From Lachnospiraceae bacterium UBA7143 (GTDB lineage: Bacteria > Bacillota > Clostridia > Lachnospirales > Lachnospiraceae), in assembly GCA_002491905.1 (NCBI GenBank), contig DKWV01000005.1, forward strand, positions 1,576 through 41,666: a stretch of 40,091 bases of DNA. Reading direction: 5' to 3'. Numbering within the stretch: position 1 is the first letter of the stretch; each line of letters starts with the position of its first letter. A program made the translations under genes and the position numbers. The notes beneath the pieces were generated by a model, which had not been told where the DNA came from, made no database searches, and was given only the letters and a program-made list of their open reading frames with translations. Below are positions 9,801 through 18,205 of this stretch, one piece after another.

Positions 9801-10720
9801 TTGGACGGAAGTCTGTCAAAAGCCACCGCGCCGAACGCACCGCAGAGTGCGTCATAATCCGTTCCATCGCACGCACCGCCGCACAGCCCGAGCAGCCTCT
9901 CCGCCATCTCTTTCTCTTTTTCCAGCAGCTCCCCGTAAAAATACGGCCCGTCCGGCTCCACGCACAGACGGATGGCCCCCTCCAGTTTTTCCACACAGCC
10001 TTCCAGCACCAGACGCGTATGCTCCATGAACAGCGCCGACCACGGAAGGCTCAACAGGTCGCACACTGCATCTTCCTGCGCCGCATTCTCCTGCTGCCCG
10101 TTTTCCCCCGTCCCTTCCAGAAGATAATCCCCCTTCCGCTCCACAAGCCACGCTTCCGGGAACGGCATGCTCATGGCAAAATCATAGAGCTTTAACACCT
10201 CTTTCTCCACCGCCTCATCCCTGCTGCCGACGCTGAAATATTCCATACAGTGCAGGAATGCCGGGTCTTCCTTCCCGTAAGCGTCCTCAATCACAGCCGC
10301 CAGCACATCCGAGCGCAGAAGTTTCAGTTCCCCCTCCTCCGCGATCCGAAAGCCGGGATCCAGCCCGATGGTATGGAACTGGTTCCGCAGGACAAAAAGG
10401 CAGAAGCTGTCTATGGTAGTGATCTGGGCATTGTAGAGCAGCGTGGTCTGCCGCTGTAAATGCTCGTTTCCGGGATCAAGTGCAAGCCTGTCGTTTAAGG
10501 CGCGGCTTACCCGCTCCCGCATCTGGGCCGCCGCCGCATTGGTAAAAGTCACCACCAGAAGCCGGTCAATGTCCACCGGGTTTTCCCCATCGCACACCAT
10601 CTCCACGATCCGTTCCACCAGCACCGCCGTCTTGCCGGAACCAGCCGCCGCGGAGACCAGAAGATTGCAGCCTCTCTTCTCTATCACCTGTCTCTGTGTG
10701 TCCGTAAATGTGATTCCCAT
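6869..10720 (-). CDS. addA: ATP-dependent helicase/nuclease subunit A
   Basis: 1283 aa, normal for AddA. It is the motor subunit of the AddAB helicase-nuclease that resects double-strand breaks for RecA loading. The N-terminus has FTDTQRQVI (Q motif) and the Walker A SAAAGSGKTA (about residues 23-32). Motif II, LIDEYQDSN, is near residue 417, later SF1/UvrD motifs are SIHKSKGLEFP and ILYVAMTRAEEKL, and the C-terminal RecB-family nuclease has IIDVFF and VVLDYKTDA (about 1215-1228). The start ATG is at 10720, one base after the addB stop, so the two are translationally coupled. A non-conserved Glu/Ala-rich insert lies around residues 530-580. All key catalytic motifs appear intact. Confidence 0.97.
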   Translation of the reverse strand: MGITFTDTQRQVIEKRGCNLLVSAAAGSGKTAVLVERIVEMVCDGENPVDIDRLLVVTFTNAAAAQMRERVSRALNDRLALDPGNEHLQRQTTLLYNAQITTIDSFCLFVLRNQFHTIGLDPGFRIAEEGELKLLRSDVLAAVIEDAYGKEDPAFLHCMEYFSVGSRDEAVEKEVLKLYDFAMSMPFPEAWLVERKGDYLLEGTGENGQQENAAQEDAVCDLLSLPWSALFMEHTRLVLEGCVEKLEGAIRLCVEPDGPYFYGELLEKEKEMAERLLGLCGGACDGTDYDALCGAFGAVAFDRLPSKRDASVAPAKREAAKSLRDSVKAAVSGLRTQFFGGSSMQVCRQMRSCQAAVAALVDLTLAFKAAFDGAKREKNILDFDDIEHFALQALLRREQDGYVPTETALAYRSRFHEILIDEYQDSNLVQEYLLSCISGESEGRYNRFMVGDVKQSIYKFRLARPELFLEKLESYAGAEESAQRIDLHQNFRSRREVVDSVNAVSRRIMGKELGGIVYDEKAALYPGAVYPQREDGLSEDASNVTQILLFQEEKAAVESSAEDGAADQAVSEEQPAEKGAALSVKEQEAYGVAAQIKTLLREFQVTDRETGELRRAAFRDIVILLRTLSGWDEVFKRVLEEEGIPVHVTSRTGYFAAPEVQELLNFLRILDNPLQDIPLYGVLHTYLGGFPEEEIALVRAACPKKKYLYDALVACAAAEETSGTLRVKITAFLDKIAAYRKMSVYLSVHELLQIILRETGYLHYVAARPEGGRRRANVEMLLVRAADYEKTSYFGLYHFLRYMEQLEKYEVDYGEAAMQDENADVVRIMSIHKSKGLEFPVCFVSGLGAGLGRKEGSGMLAVDVDAGIGVDYVDPERRVKGKNLRKNAVALKLRRDSLAEELRILYVAMTRAEEKLILTGVVKNPEKTAAALLPLRRRKHSLLSYDVLLGQESLLTLLLAALSGNKCLDGFYEACGMETAPDAPEYADDMAVLVKLTGWDHVVEEKIEETVLGMEAKRKLLFSDPAEAVDETLLTELSRRFSYEYPHGNLRDLYTKTTVSELKMAGMQETDEAAARLFEEKPAVPYLPKFLRGDEHVSGSVRGSAFHKVMELFDFQELTIKVNENRQAAEALLVEQMERMRKTGRLSQEYYEAVSVPKLVDFLTGKAALRMAEAARAGKLYKEQPFVMGLPASRLGSGFPAEETVLIQGIIDVFFEEEDGFVVLDYKTDAVSAAAELVKRYQVQLAYYSEALAQIYGYEPGVGGKPVKERIIYSFKLGEEILL

Positions 10721-10721
10721 A

Positions 10722-13700
10722 TTATCTCCCTGTTTCCTCCCGCATCTTTTCCAGCGCCTCCTCCGCTTTCAGCTTCGCAAGTTTTCTAGGCCGGTACCCG
10801 GCTGCCCCAGCCTCATAACCGCAGACATGCTTGTATACACAGTAGGTACAGGCCTTCTCCGCGCCAAACTCGCAGGGATTGACCGATATGGTTCCATCCA
10901 GAATCTCCCTTCCCAGACTGCGGATTTTATGGTTTACATAATCCGAAACCATCCGCATGTCCTCCTCCGATATGACACTGGAGACAGTGGAGAAACTGCC
11001 GTCCTTTTTCCTTTCTAACGGCAGAATATCGGACTTACCCGTAAATTCGCCATCCAGCATTCTGACGGCTTCGTCATTCCTATTGACCATTCCAGTCATC
11101 TTTAATTCCTGCAGGATGCGGCTGTTGATCTCCTCCGGCGAAAGTTCCTCACCCTCCACCACCGGATCTGCCACCCGGTAGTAGAGCATAGCCGCAGGCA
11201 CCGTCTCCTTATCGGGATATTTCTTCTGCACAAGCTCCACCGCCGCGTTCATATAGACCACAAGCTGTAACTGCAGACCATAGTAGAGCGCCGCCAGGTC
11301 AAACCGTCTCTCCCCGGATTTATAGTCAATGACTTTCACATAAACCCGGTCTTTGGTCTCTCCGATATCCACCCGGTCAATCCGGCCCCGCAGGCGCATT
11401 TTTTCCTTCTCGCCAAGAGCTATATTCAGGGAGTCCAGATCTTCCAGCACATCAAAGGAAACCTCAAAGGCATCGGGCAGGAACTGTCCTTTTTTAAGCT
11501 GCGTCTTTAGCGTATCCACCGTGCGGTTTAAAATACGCTCCATCCGCGTGAGCAGATGCCTGTTCCTCGCATTGCTGTAAAGAATGGTCTCCCCATAGAC
11601 CGCCGCGCAGGCGGCAAGCGACTCCGCCACCAGCTTTTTCCCCTCCTCCTTCGGAAAGTCAAACCAGGTATAGCCATGCCCTTTCAGCCGTTTTGAGAAC
11701 TCCTCCAGCACGCTGTGGAACAGATTCCCCATATCCGACGCCTCGAAACTGTACTCTCCCCGCTCCCGCAGACGGAGGCCGTACTGCAGGAAATGGGCGT
11801 AAGCGCAGGCGGCGTATTTTTCCAGACGGCTGACGCTGTTTAAGAGAGACGCGCCGTAGAGGGCCGTGGCCGCGGCCCGGGAAAGGGGCGTATCCTCATG
11901 CCTTGCAAAAGCCGTCTCTACCAGACTGCCAACCTGCGCACGATAGCGCGGATTCCCGTCATAGCAGCGGTAAAACGTGACAAGCGTCCTGCTCTCCTCC
12001 TCCGAAAGCCGTCCCGCCGCGTACTCCCGCAGCATTTCGGTAAAAAATTCCACGCCGTCGGCACCGCTCATCAGCTGCCCTTCCACAGCCTCCCGCTCCG
12101 GCGCTTCCGCGGTCAGTCCGGGGAACAGCCCCTGCAGAAGCTCCACCAGATAGGCCGGGCGCAGCGACCTGCCGTCCTCCCCCACTCTGGCATAGGACAG
12201 ATAAAGCGCCTCCGAGGGCTTTGTCATATTCAGATACAGATAAAGCCGCTGGATATACATCTGCTCCCTGGGTGAAGGGGCCAGCTCGATATCCGACTCA
12301 CGCAAAAACTCCCTGTCAAGGTCTGAGATAATCCCGCCGCCGGAACCTTTCGGGATATTGCCGTCGTTCACGCCCAGAAAGAAGAGAACCTTTACCTGCT
12401 TTAACCGGGTTCTCTCAATATCCCCCACCAGAATCCGATCCACGTTCTGGGGGATCGTTCCCACCGTAATCTCCGCAAGCCCCGACTCCAGAATTTCCGC
12501 GAACTCCTTAAGCGTCAGCTCTTCCTCTGAAAGGAGTCCCTCTATCTGGTCGAGAAGATCAATCACCAGCGGATAAATCTGTCCGTACTCCTTAGCCCTG
12601 GCCAGCTCCCCCTTCTCCTGAAATTCCTTCTCAAAATCCGAAAGTTTCCGCTGTACCCCGTTTGCCACCAGAAAATCATAGAGCGCGCGCACACAATCCT
12701 TCGCCGTCCGAAGCGGCGCAAGAAAAGGCGCAAGCTGTCCCATCAGCCGTTCGCGCATGGCATTACAGGCGGCAAGCGACGTCAGGGATGCCTCCTCACC
12801 CTCCGGCTCCTCCTCCCGGTACGTAAAGGCCTCGCCCCAGCGTTTCCGTCCCCTGATCCCGAAGCGGCGGACATAATTTTCCAGCCTGTCCACCTCCTCC
12901 CCGGTAAAGTCCGCAAGCCCCGTCCGCAGATAGTGGAACACCGCGTCAAAACTGAAATCCTGCAGAAGGATCTGCAGGGCGCTCCTCACATAAGAAGTGA
13001 AGGGATTCCCCAGAATGCCTCTGGTCTGGTCGATATAAATGGGAATGTCAAAGCGGGAGAAAACCTCTTCCGCCTCCTTCCCGTACACCCCCATATTGCC
13101 CGTCACCACGGCGATATCGCGGTAACACAGTCTCTCCGATTCAAACAGCATCCTGCGGATGGCAATACAGGTCTGCCGCAGTTCCTCCACGGGCGTGGAA
13201 GCCTCGATCAGGTGAATCCTTTCCGCCGTTTTCCCGTAAGCGCAGGGCGGATACCGGAACAGGTTTCTCTCCAGATGGGCAAGCTCCGCATTTTTTGCAA
13301 AACGGGGCAGCCGTCCCTCCACTTTCTCCAGACACCAGACGGCTTTCTCCTCCTCTATGCCCGCCTCCTCAGCCAGCCTGCGCAGAGCCGCCACAGTTTT
13401 CTGGCTCAGGTAAAAGAGCTTCTGCTCCCCCTCCATGCGGTATGGATTTTCCCGCTCATCCACGGTGAGAGTGATAATGACTCTTTCAGTCAGCCCCAGC
13501 AAGTCCTGAATGACGCGGTTCTGGATCGGCGTAAAACCGGTGAATCCGTCAAAGGCGATCACACTGCCCCTCACAATTTCCGATTCCGGCAGCGCCGCCC
13601 TCAGCCGGTCCAGCGTCCCTTCCGTCGTGATAAAGCGTCCTTCTATGTACTCCCGAAACGCACGGTATAAATGCCGCAGATCCTGGAGCTTATAGTAGAG

Positions 13701-14159
13701 CGCCCCCCGCTCTTTGGCATAAGCGATCAGTGTCTCCAGTTCCTTTTCCCCGACGCCATACTGCATAAATTCGGAGAGGGCCGACTTCACCTCGTGGATA
13801 TAGCCGATCTTGTGCAGATAACTGCCCAGGACCGTCAGATTCTCCCGTTCCTGCCCGGCCACTTTGCGCAGCACCAGACTTTTTCCCGTGTCATCCAGAA
13901 CCGGCAGCTCCTCACCGCCCACTTCTTCAATAACCCGGTGGGTCAATCTTCCAAAACTCAGCACGTCGATATTCATAATCGCATGGCGCGGATGCTCCAC
14001 CACCAGATCCATCTGGGTCTGCATGGTAAACTGGTCCGGCACAATCAACAGATAGTTTTTCTCCGGGTGGCGCAGGGATTCCCCGATGATATAGTCATGC
14101 AGTTTCCGGCTCTTACCGGCGCCGGAGGCTCCGAAATAAAATTGTAAGGACATGGGCAT
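10722..14159 (-). CDS. addB: ATP-dependent nuclease subunit B
   Basis: 1145 aa, usual AddB length. The N-terminal Walker A is GASGAGKS at residues 10-17, in an otherwise degenerate helicase fold used for Chi recognition in this family. The C-terminal nuclease domain has LRGRIDRVDI and VKVIDYKSGERRFD (about residue 946). The 4Fe-4S cluster ligands are present: a Cys in EKYAACAYAHF (about 790) and a CxxCxxxxxC set in CTYCVYKHVC (about 1105-1114). The ATG at 14159 follows GAAGAGGAAAG; a second ATG two codons later is possible. It is first in the addB-addA operon and divergent from the small gene at 14275. The 14160-14200 stretch must hold its promoter, but I could not find clear hexamers. Confidence 0.97.
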   Translation of the reverse strand: MPMSLQFYFGASGAGKSRKLHDYIIGESLRHPEKNYLLIVPDQFTMQTQMDLVVEHPRHAIMNIDVLSFGRLTHRVIEEVGGEELPVLDDTGKSLVLRKVAGQERENLTVLGSYLHKIGYIHEVKSALSEFMQYGVGEKELETLIAYAKERGALYYKLQDLRHLYRAFREYIEGRFITTEGTLDRLRAALPESEIVRGSVIAFDGFTGFTPIQNRVIQDLLGLTERVIITLTVDERENPYRMEGEQKLFYLSQKTVAALRRLAEEAGIEEEKAVWCLEKVEGRLPRFAKNAELAHLERNLFRYPPCAYGKTAERIHLIEASTPVEELRQTCIAIRRMLFESERLCYRDIAVVTGNMGVYGKEAEEVFSRFDIPIYIDQTRGILGNPFTSYVRSALQILLQDFSFDAVFHYLRTGLADFTGEEVDRLENYVRRFGIRGRKRWGEAFTYREEEPEGEEASLTSLAACNAMRERLMGQLAPFLAPLRTAKDCVRALYDFLVANGVQRKLSDFEKEFQEKGELARAKEYGQIYPLVIDLLDQIEGLLSEEELTLKEFAEILESGLAEITVGTIPQNVDRILVGDIERTRLKQVKVLFFLGVNDGNIPKGSGGGIISDLDREFLRESDIELAPSPREQMYIQRLYLYLNMTKPSEALYLSYARVGEDGRSLRPAYLVELLQGLFPGLTAEAPEREAVEGQLMSGADGVEFFTEMLREYAAGRLSEEESRTLVTFYRCYDGNPRYRAQVGSLVETAFARHEDTPLSRAAATALYGASLLNSVSRLEKYAACAYAHFLQYGLRLRERGEYSFEASDMGNLFHSVLEEFSKRLKGHGYTWFDFPKEEGKKLVAESLAACAAVYGETILYSNARNRHLLTRMERILNRTVDTLKTQLKKGQFLPDAFEVSFDVLEDLDSLNIALGEKEKMRLRGRIDRVDIGETKDRVYVKVIDYKSGERRFDLAALYYGLQLQLVVYMNAAVELVQKKYPDKETVPAAMLYYRVADPVVEGEELSPEEINSRILQELKMTGMVNRNDEAVRMLDGEFTGKSDILPLERKKDGSFSTVSSVISEEDMRMVSDYVNHKIRSLGREILDGTISVNPCEFGAEKACTYCVYKHVCGYEAGAAGYRPRKLAKLKAEEALEKMREETGR

Positions 14160-14200
14160 CTTTCCTCTTCGCTATCATACACTATTATCACAAAACAAGC

Positions 14201-14229
14201 TTTACACTTCATAAGAAAACTTTTATAAT
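14201..14229 (+). promoter_or_regulatory. Sigma-A promoter of the second 63-aa gene
   Basis: TTTACA (14201-14206), 17-nt spacer, TATAAT (14224-14229), followed by a second AT-rich block containing TATAAC. The 14160-14274 gap is the divergent control region between addB and this small gene. Confidence 0.85.
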
Positions 14230-14274
14230 TATATTATAACATGGGAACAAATTATAAAGAAAGTAGGTGATTAT

Positions 14275-14466
14275 ATGCCAACCAGTCTTGAAGTAACAAA
14301 AGCGGCAATTGACGATTTCAAGAAAATTCAAAAATACATGCTATTAGCAAAAGAGGAAAACGCTGAAAAAACGTATGCTGAGTTAAAAGATGAATATCTA
14401 TCACTGAAAGCGATCTTGCAGGTTTCCGGCGTTAATCTTGCTGACATTGATAAGTTGAAGGAATAA
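14275..14466 (+). CDS. 63-aa helical protein of unknown function (paralogue 2)
   Basis: The same unrecognised family and length as the minus-strand gene at 6544-6735, with substitutions mostly conservative (I/L, K/R, D/E). It is small, charged and soluble, with no catalytic motif. The ATG follows TAGGTGATTAT, a ribosome site shared with its paralogue. Codons are AT-richer than those of addB or metQ. It is a monocistronic gene between its own promoter and two strong hairpins. Position on the other side of addAB in inverted orientation suggests duplication; a role tied to AddAB is conceivable but unsupported. It could be a nucleic-acid-associated or regulatory small protein. Confidence 0.87.
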   Translation: MPTSLEVTKAAIDDFKKIQKYMLLAKEENAEKTYAELKDEYLSLKAILQVSGVNLADIDKLKE

Positions 14467-14474
14467 ACAGATGT

Positions 14475-14573
14475 GGGGAATGCCGTTTATCAGGCATTCC
14501 CCCAAGTGAAACTTAGTACATCTTGGCGTCCCGTCCTATGGCGGGATGTCTTTAGATGTACTTCTCACTTTTT
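14475..14573 (+). terminator. Double hairpin terminator region after the 63-aa gene
   Basis: Hairpin 1 has GGGGAATGCC (14475-14484) pairing with GGCATTCCCC (14493-14502). Hairpin 2 spans 14504-14570, with outer arms AAGTGA/TCACTT, AGTACATCT/AGATGTACT and an inner CGTCCCG/CGGGATG stem. On the plus strand hairpin 2 runs into TTTTT at 14569-14573, as in an intrinsic terminator. It ends on the metQ stop codon, so it lies directly after both convergent genes, but no U-run follows on the minus strand. Confidence 0.65.
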
Positions 14574-15387
14574 ATTCTGTGAACGGAATCACGCCGCCGT
14601 CATATGTATTATTGATGTACTCCCTGATCGTATCTGACTTAAGCGCCTCCACAAGCGCCTTGATCCCGGCGTTGTTCTCGTTGCCTTCCTTCACGGCGAT
14701 CACGTTTACATAGGTCTTTGCCGCCTCGGAATCGGACTGCTCGTAGGCAACCGCATCCTTCGCCACGGAGAAACCGGCCTCCATCGCGTAGTTGCCGTTC
14801 AATACCATAAACGCTACCTCGTCCTTCACGCGGGGCACCTGCGCCGCCTCCAGCTCCTGAATCTCCACGTTGTGAGGGTTATCCTCGATATCGCGGACAG
14901 TCGCCTCCAGCCCTACGCCATCCTTTAAGGTCAGGATGCCGTTGTCCTGCAAAAGCAGAAGAGCCCTCGCCTCATTGGTGGTATCGTTGGGAACCGCAAT
15001 CACGTCTCCCTCCGCGATCGCCGAAAGGTCGCTCTTGGTGCCGGGGTAGATGCCGAAGGGCTCATAATGGATACCGCCCGCATTCACCAGATGCGTTCCC
15101 TGCTCCTCGTTAAAGGAATTCAGATAGGGGATGTGCTGGAAGTAATTGGCGTCATACTCGCCGCTCTCCACCACCTGGTTAGGCTGTACATAATCGTTGA
15201 AGACCGTCACCTCCAGCGTGTAGCCCTGCTCCGCCAGAATCGGCTTCACCTGCTCCAGAATCTCCGCGTGGGGCGTCGCGGAAGCCGCCACAGTGATCGT
15301 GCCGTCATCCTTCTTCCCGCCGCAGCCCGTAAACGCCGTAAGCGCAAGCGCCGCCGTCACAACAGTTACAATCAGTTTCTTTTTCAT
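14572..15387 (-). CDS. metQ: Methionine ABC transporter substrate-binding lipoprotein
   Basis: 271-aa NlpA-family lipoprotein that captures methionine outside the membrane. The signal peptide has a lipobox ending at Cys22 (LTAFTGC). The family signature follows: TITVAASATPHAEILEQVKP, VFNDYVQPN, YDANYFQHIPYL, VAVPNDTTNEARALLLLQ and VIAVKEGNE. It is the last gene of metN-metI-metQ, 29 nt after metI, with AGGAGGAGG just upstream of the ATG. D- or L-methionine is the standard ligand for the family; other amino acids are possible, but the full MetNIQ set makes methionine most likely. Confidence 0.94.
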   Translation of the reverse strand: MKKKLIVTVVTAALALTAFTGCGGKKDDGTITVAASATPHAEILEQVKPILAEQGYTLEVTVFNDYVQPNQVVESGEYDANYFQHIPYLNSFNEEQGTHLVNAGGIHYEPFGIYPGTKSDLSAIAEGDVIAVPNDTTNEARALLLLQDNGILTLKDGVGLEATVRDIEDNPHNVEIQELEAAQVPRVKDEVAFMVLNGNYAMEAGFSVAKDAVAYEQSDSEAAKTYVNVIAVKEGNENNAGIKALVEALKSDTIREYINNTYDGGVIPFTE

Positions 15388-15416
15388 AATATCCTCCTCC
15401 TTCTATGTAAAACTAA

Positions 15417-16076
15417 TTACTTCCTCTTATCTAACTTCACAGACAGCCGCATTCCCAGCGTCTGGAAAATCTGTACCAGCACCACCAGAAGCACCACCGA
15501 GACAATCATAATCAGCGTCTCATAGCGGTAATATCCGTAACGCATGGCGATATCGCCTAAGCCTCCACCACCGACCACGCCCGCCATCGCGGAATAGCCA
15601 AGGATCGTGCCGATGGCAATGGTCACGCCCACCAGAATCGAAGTTCTCGCCTCCACCAGAAGCACCTTCCATATAATCGTAAACGTACCCGCACCCATAC
15701 TCTGCGCCGCCTCCACCACACCGTGGTCCACTTCCTTGATGGAAGATTCTATCATACGCCCGATAAAGGGAGCCGCCGCGATGGTGAGCGGTACAATGGT
15801 GGCCGCAGATCCTGTCGTCTTGCCAACAATCACCCTCGTCAGGGGCATCACCAGAATCAGAAGAATCAGAAACGGGACGCTGCGCAGAATGTTGGCCAGC
15901 ACATCAAGCGTCTTGTAAATCACGGCGTTGGGACGGATCCCCGTTTTGTCCGTCACGGCAAGGACGATGCCCCAGGGAAGGCCCAGGAGATAGCCAAAGA
16001 AAGTCGACATAAGTGTCATAAGCAAGGTGTCCCGCACACCTTCCAGCATCATAAGCGTCAGGTCGCTAGTCCACAT
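15417..16076 (-). CDS. metI: Methionine ABC transporter permease
   Basis: 219 aa, typical of MetI, with five predicted membrane segments. The binding-protein-dependent permease EAA loop is visible as EAAQSMGAGTFTIIWKVLL, which docks onto the MetN ATPase. The C-terminus ends in a basic KLDKRK tail. The start overlaps the end of metN by 11 nt, implying coupled translation. It is the inner-membrane channel component of MetNIQ. Confidence 0.95.
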   Translation of the reverse strand: MWTSDLTLMMLEGVRDTLLMTLMSTFFGYLLGLPWGIVLAVTDKTGIRPNAVIYKTLDVLANILRSVPFLILLILVMPLTRVIVGKTTGSAATIVPLTIAAAPFIGRMIESSIKEVDHGVVEAAQSMGAGTFTIIWKVLLVEARTSILVGVTIAIGTILGYSAMAGVVGGGGLGDIAMRYGYYRYETLIMIVSVVLLVVLVQIFQTLGMRLSVKLDKRK

Positions 16077-17118
16077 AGCCGTTCACCTCCTCCACTGCCA
16101 GACCTCTCTCCGTGAGATAAGCCTTCATCTCCTTCTGCATCCGTATGTCATCAGGCAGGCTTAAAATCATCTCGCCTCTGGCGATTCCCTCCACGTTCTT
16201 GGTGTCCGCCCGCAGAATATTGATGGGCTGCCCGAACTTTAACACCATATTCGCAATCACCGGCTCAAAAGAAGAGTTTACGGAAAATACAATGCGGATA
16301 CAACACTTCCCTTTCATCAGCTCCTTTTGCCGGTCCTCCAGCGTGCGGCGGTCCGTGCCGCTCCCCTTTAAGATCAGCTCCTTCGCCTCCGCCGTCTTCG
16401 GATGGGCAAAAATGTCCGAAACCCGGCCCTGTTCCACCAGATGTCCCTCGCCAATGATCGCCACATGGGAACAGATCTCCCGGACCACCGACATTTCGTG
16501 GGTAATAATCACAATGGTAATGCCATACTTTTTATTGATCTCTTTTAACAGCTGCAAAATGGACTGTGTGGTCCGCGGGTCCAGCGCGCTTGTGGCCTCG
16601 TCGCAGAGCAGAATCTTGGGATTGGGCGCCAGCGCCCTGGCTATCGCCACCCGCTGCTTCTGACCGCCCGAAAGCTGGGACGGATAAGCTGATGCCTTAT
16701 CCGAGAGCTCCACAATCTCCAGAAGCTCCTGCGCACGTTTCTTTGCATCCTTTTTTTTCATGCCGCCGATCACCAGCGGGAAACAGATATTGTCGATCAC
16801 ATTCTTCTGCATCAGCAGGTTAAAATGCTGGAATATCATGGAAATTTCCCTGCGGGTCGCCCTAAGCTGCGCCCCGGACATAGTTCCCAGATCCTTACCT
16901 CCGATCTCCACCGTGCCGGACGTGGGCCTCTCCAGAAAGTTTAAGCACCGCACCAGCGTACTTTTGCCCGCCCCCGACATACCGATGATGCCGTAGATAT
17001 CGCCCGCCTCAATGGACAGTGTAATATTCTGCAGGGCCTCCACTTTCCCGTCGTCGGTCTCAAAGGTTTTGCTTAAGTCCCGCACCTCGATCATTTCCGC
17101 CATCTCATTCATCCTCAC
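16066..17118 (-). CDS. metN: Methionine ABC transporter ATP-binding protein
   Basis: 345-350 aa. The ABC ATPase domain has Walker A GMSGAGKST, signature LSGGQKQR and Walker B ILLCDEATSALDP, followed by ITHEMSVV (His switch). About 80 C-terminal residues form the NIL regulatory domain that binds methionine in this family and inhibits transport. The start is ambiguous. GTG at 17118 has GAGG at 5-nt spacing, while ATG at 17112 or 17103 (GAGG at 9 nt) would trim 2 or 5 residues; all keep the whole domain. First gene of metNIQ, with its own promoter 51 nt upstream. I saw no S-box or T-box structure in the short leader, so control by methionine would have to act at the promoter. Confidence 0.95.
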   Translation of the reverse strand: MRMNEMAEMIEVRDLSKTFETDDGKVEALQNITLSIEAGDIYGIIGMSGAGKSTLVRCLNFLERPTSGTVEIGGKDLGTMSGAQLRATRREISMIFQHFNLLMQKNVIDNICFPLVIGGMKKKDAKKRAQELLEIVELSDKASAYPSQLSGGQKQRVAIARALAPNPKILLCDEATSALDPRTTQSILQLLKEINKKYGITIVIITHEMSVVREICSHVAIIGEGHLVEQGRVSDIFAHPKTAEAKELILKGSGTDRRTLEDRQKELMKGKCCIRIVFSVNSSFEPVIANMVLKFGQPINILRADTKNVEGIARGEMILSLPDDIRMQKEMKAYLTERGLAVEEVNGYVD

Positions 17119-17168
17119 TATATCCTCGTGATTTTCTACACTTTTCTTTCGGTTTTACATCCTTGCTC

Positions 17169-17197
17169 ACTATAGTATGAATCCCGCGAAATGTCAA
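17169..17197 (-). promoter_or_regulatory. Sigma-A promoter of metNIQ
   Basis: On the minus strand TTGACA (17197-17192), a 17-nt spacer, then TATAGT (17174-17169): a perfect -35 and a near-consensus -10. It sits in the 113-nt gap between cysK and metN, so metNIQ can be transcribed separately from cysK. Confidence 0.88.
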
Positions 17198-17231
17198 GGT
17201 TTCTGTGCGAATGGGCGCGTGCTGGACACTG

Positions 17232-18164
17232 CTACGCGAACAGTGGCGTAGACAAATATCTGTCTCCCGAATCGGGCAGAAGCGCCACGATCACCTTTCC
17301 CTTGTTTTCCGGCCTCTTGGCAAGCTGTGCAGCAGCATGCAGCGCCGCGCCTGATGAAATTCCCACCAGCACGCCTTCCTGCGTGGCAATCGCCCTGCCT
17401 GCCGCAAAAGCGTCCTCATTGGAAACCTTTATGATCTCATCATAAATGTTCGTATCAAGCGTCTGCGGTACAAACCCGGCGCCAATTCCCTGAATCTTGT
17501 GCGCTCCTGGCTGCCCGCCGGAGAGAACCGGGCTGCTCTCCGGCTCCACCGCCACCACCTGTACGGCAGGGTTCTTTTCTTTTAAGTACGCACCCACACC
17601 CGTTATGGTGCCGCCGGTACCCACACCCGCCACAAAAATGTCAACCTTTCCGTCCGTGTCCTCCCAGATCTCCGGCCCCGTGGTCGCCTTATGGATCTCC
17701 GGATTCGCAGGATTCTCAAACTGTCCCAGAATAATGGAACCCGGCGTCTGCGCCTGCAGCTCCTCCGCCTTGGCAATGGCGCCCTTCATTCCCTGTGCGC
17801 CGTCCGTCAGCACCAGCTTAGCACCGTATGCCTGCAGGAGCTTGCGTCTCTCCACACTCATCGTCTCCGGCAGCGTCAGCACTGCCTGGTATCCCTTGGC
17901 AGCCGCCACGGATGCAAGACCGATTCCGGTATTGCCGCTGGTCGGCTCGATAATCGTGCCGCCGGGCGCGAGTTTTCCTTCCTTCTCCGCCACCTCGATC
18001 ATGTGCAGGGCAATGCGGTCCTTCACCGAACCCGCCGGATTAAAATACTCCAGTTTCACCAGAATGGTGGCGTCTGTAATGCCGTTTTTCTCCTCGTAGT
18101 GGGTCACCTCCATAAGCGGTGTGTTCCCGATCAGCTCCGATGCGCTCTTTTTGATATTGGCCAT
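17232..18164 (-). CDS. cysK: Cysteine synthase A (O-acetylserine sulfhydrylase)
   Basis: 310 aa, the usual CysK length. It is a cytoplasmic PLP enzyme making cysteine from O-acetylserine and sulfide. The PLP lysine is Lys48 in NPAGSVKDR. The substrate/PLP-phosphate loops TSGNTG (75-80) and GTGGTITG are intact, as is the C-terminal LPDSGDRYLST. The ATG at 18164 lies behind GGGAGGATGAAAGGAA. It has its own promoter and a palindromic element in the leader. It sits upstream of metNIQ, so sulfur amino-acid synthesis and uptake are neighbours. Confidence 0.96.
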   Translation of the reverse strand: MANIKKSASELIGNTPLMEVTHYEEKNGITDATILVKLEYFNPAGSVKDRIALHMIEVAEKEGKLAPGGTIIEPTSGNTGIGLASVAAAKGYQAVLTLPETMSVERRKLLQAYGAKLVLTDGAQGMKGAIAKAEELQAQTPGSIILGQFENPANPEIHKATTGPEIWEDTDGKVDIFVAGVGTGGTITGVGAYLKEKNPAVQVVAVEPESSPVLSGGQPGAHKIQGIGAGFVPQTLDTNIYDEIIKVSNEDAFAAGRAIATQEGVLVGISSGAALHAAAQLAKRPENKGKVIVALLPDSGDRYLSTPLFA

Positions 18165-18205
18165 TTCCTTTCATCCTCCCTTTTTATGTTCCTCTTCCTC
18201 ATATT

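Noticed and set aside
8780..10195. 471-codon open frame on the plus strand
   Set aside because: It is fully antisense to addA, whose motifs are intact. The product is Arg/His/Pro-rich with no family pattern, an artefact of GC-rich coding on the other strand.
17119..17231. S-box or T-box riboswitch before metNIQ
   Set aside because: Between the promoter -10 and the start there are only about 50 nt, too short for either structure, and no conserved T-box or SAM-I core was seen.
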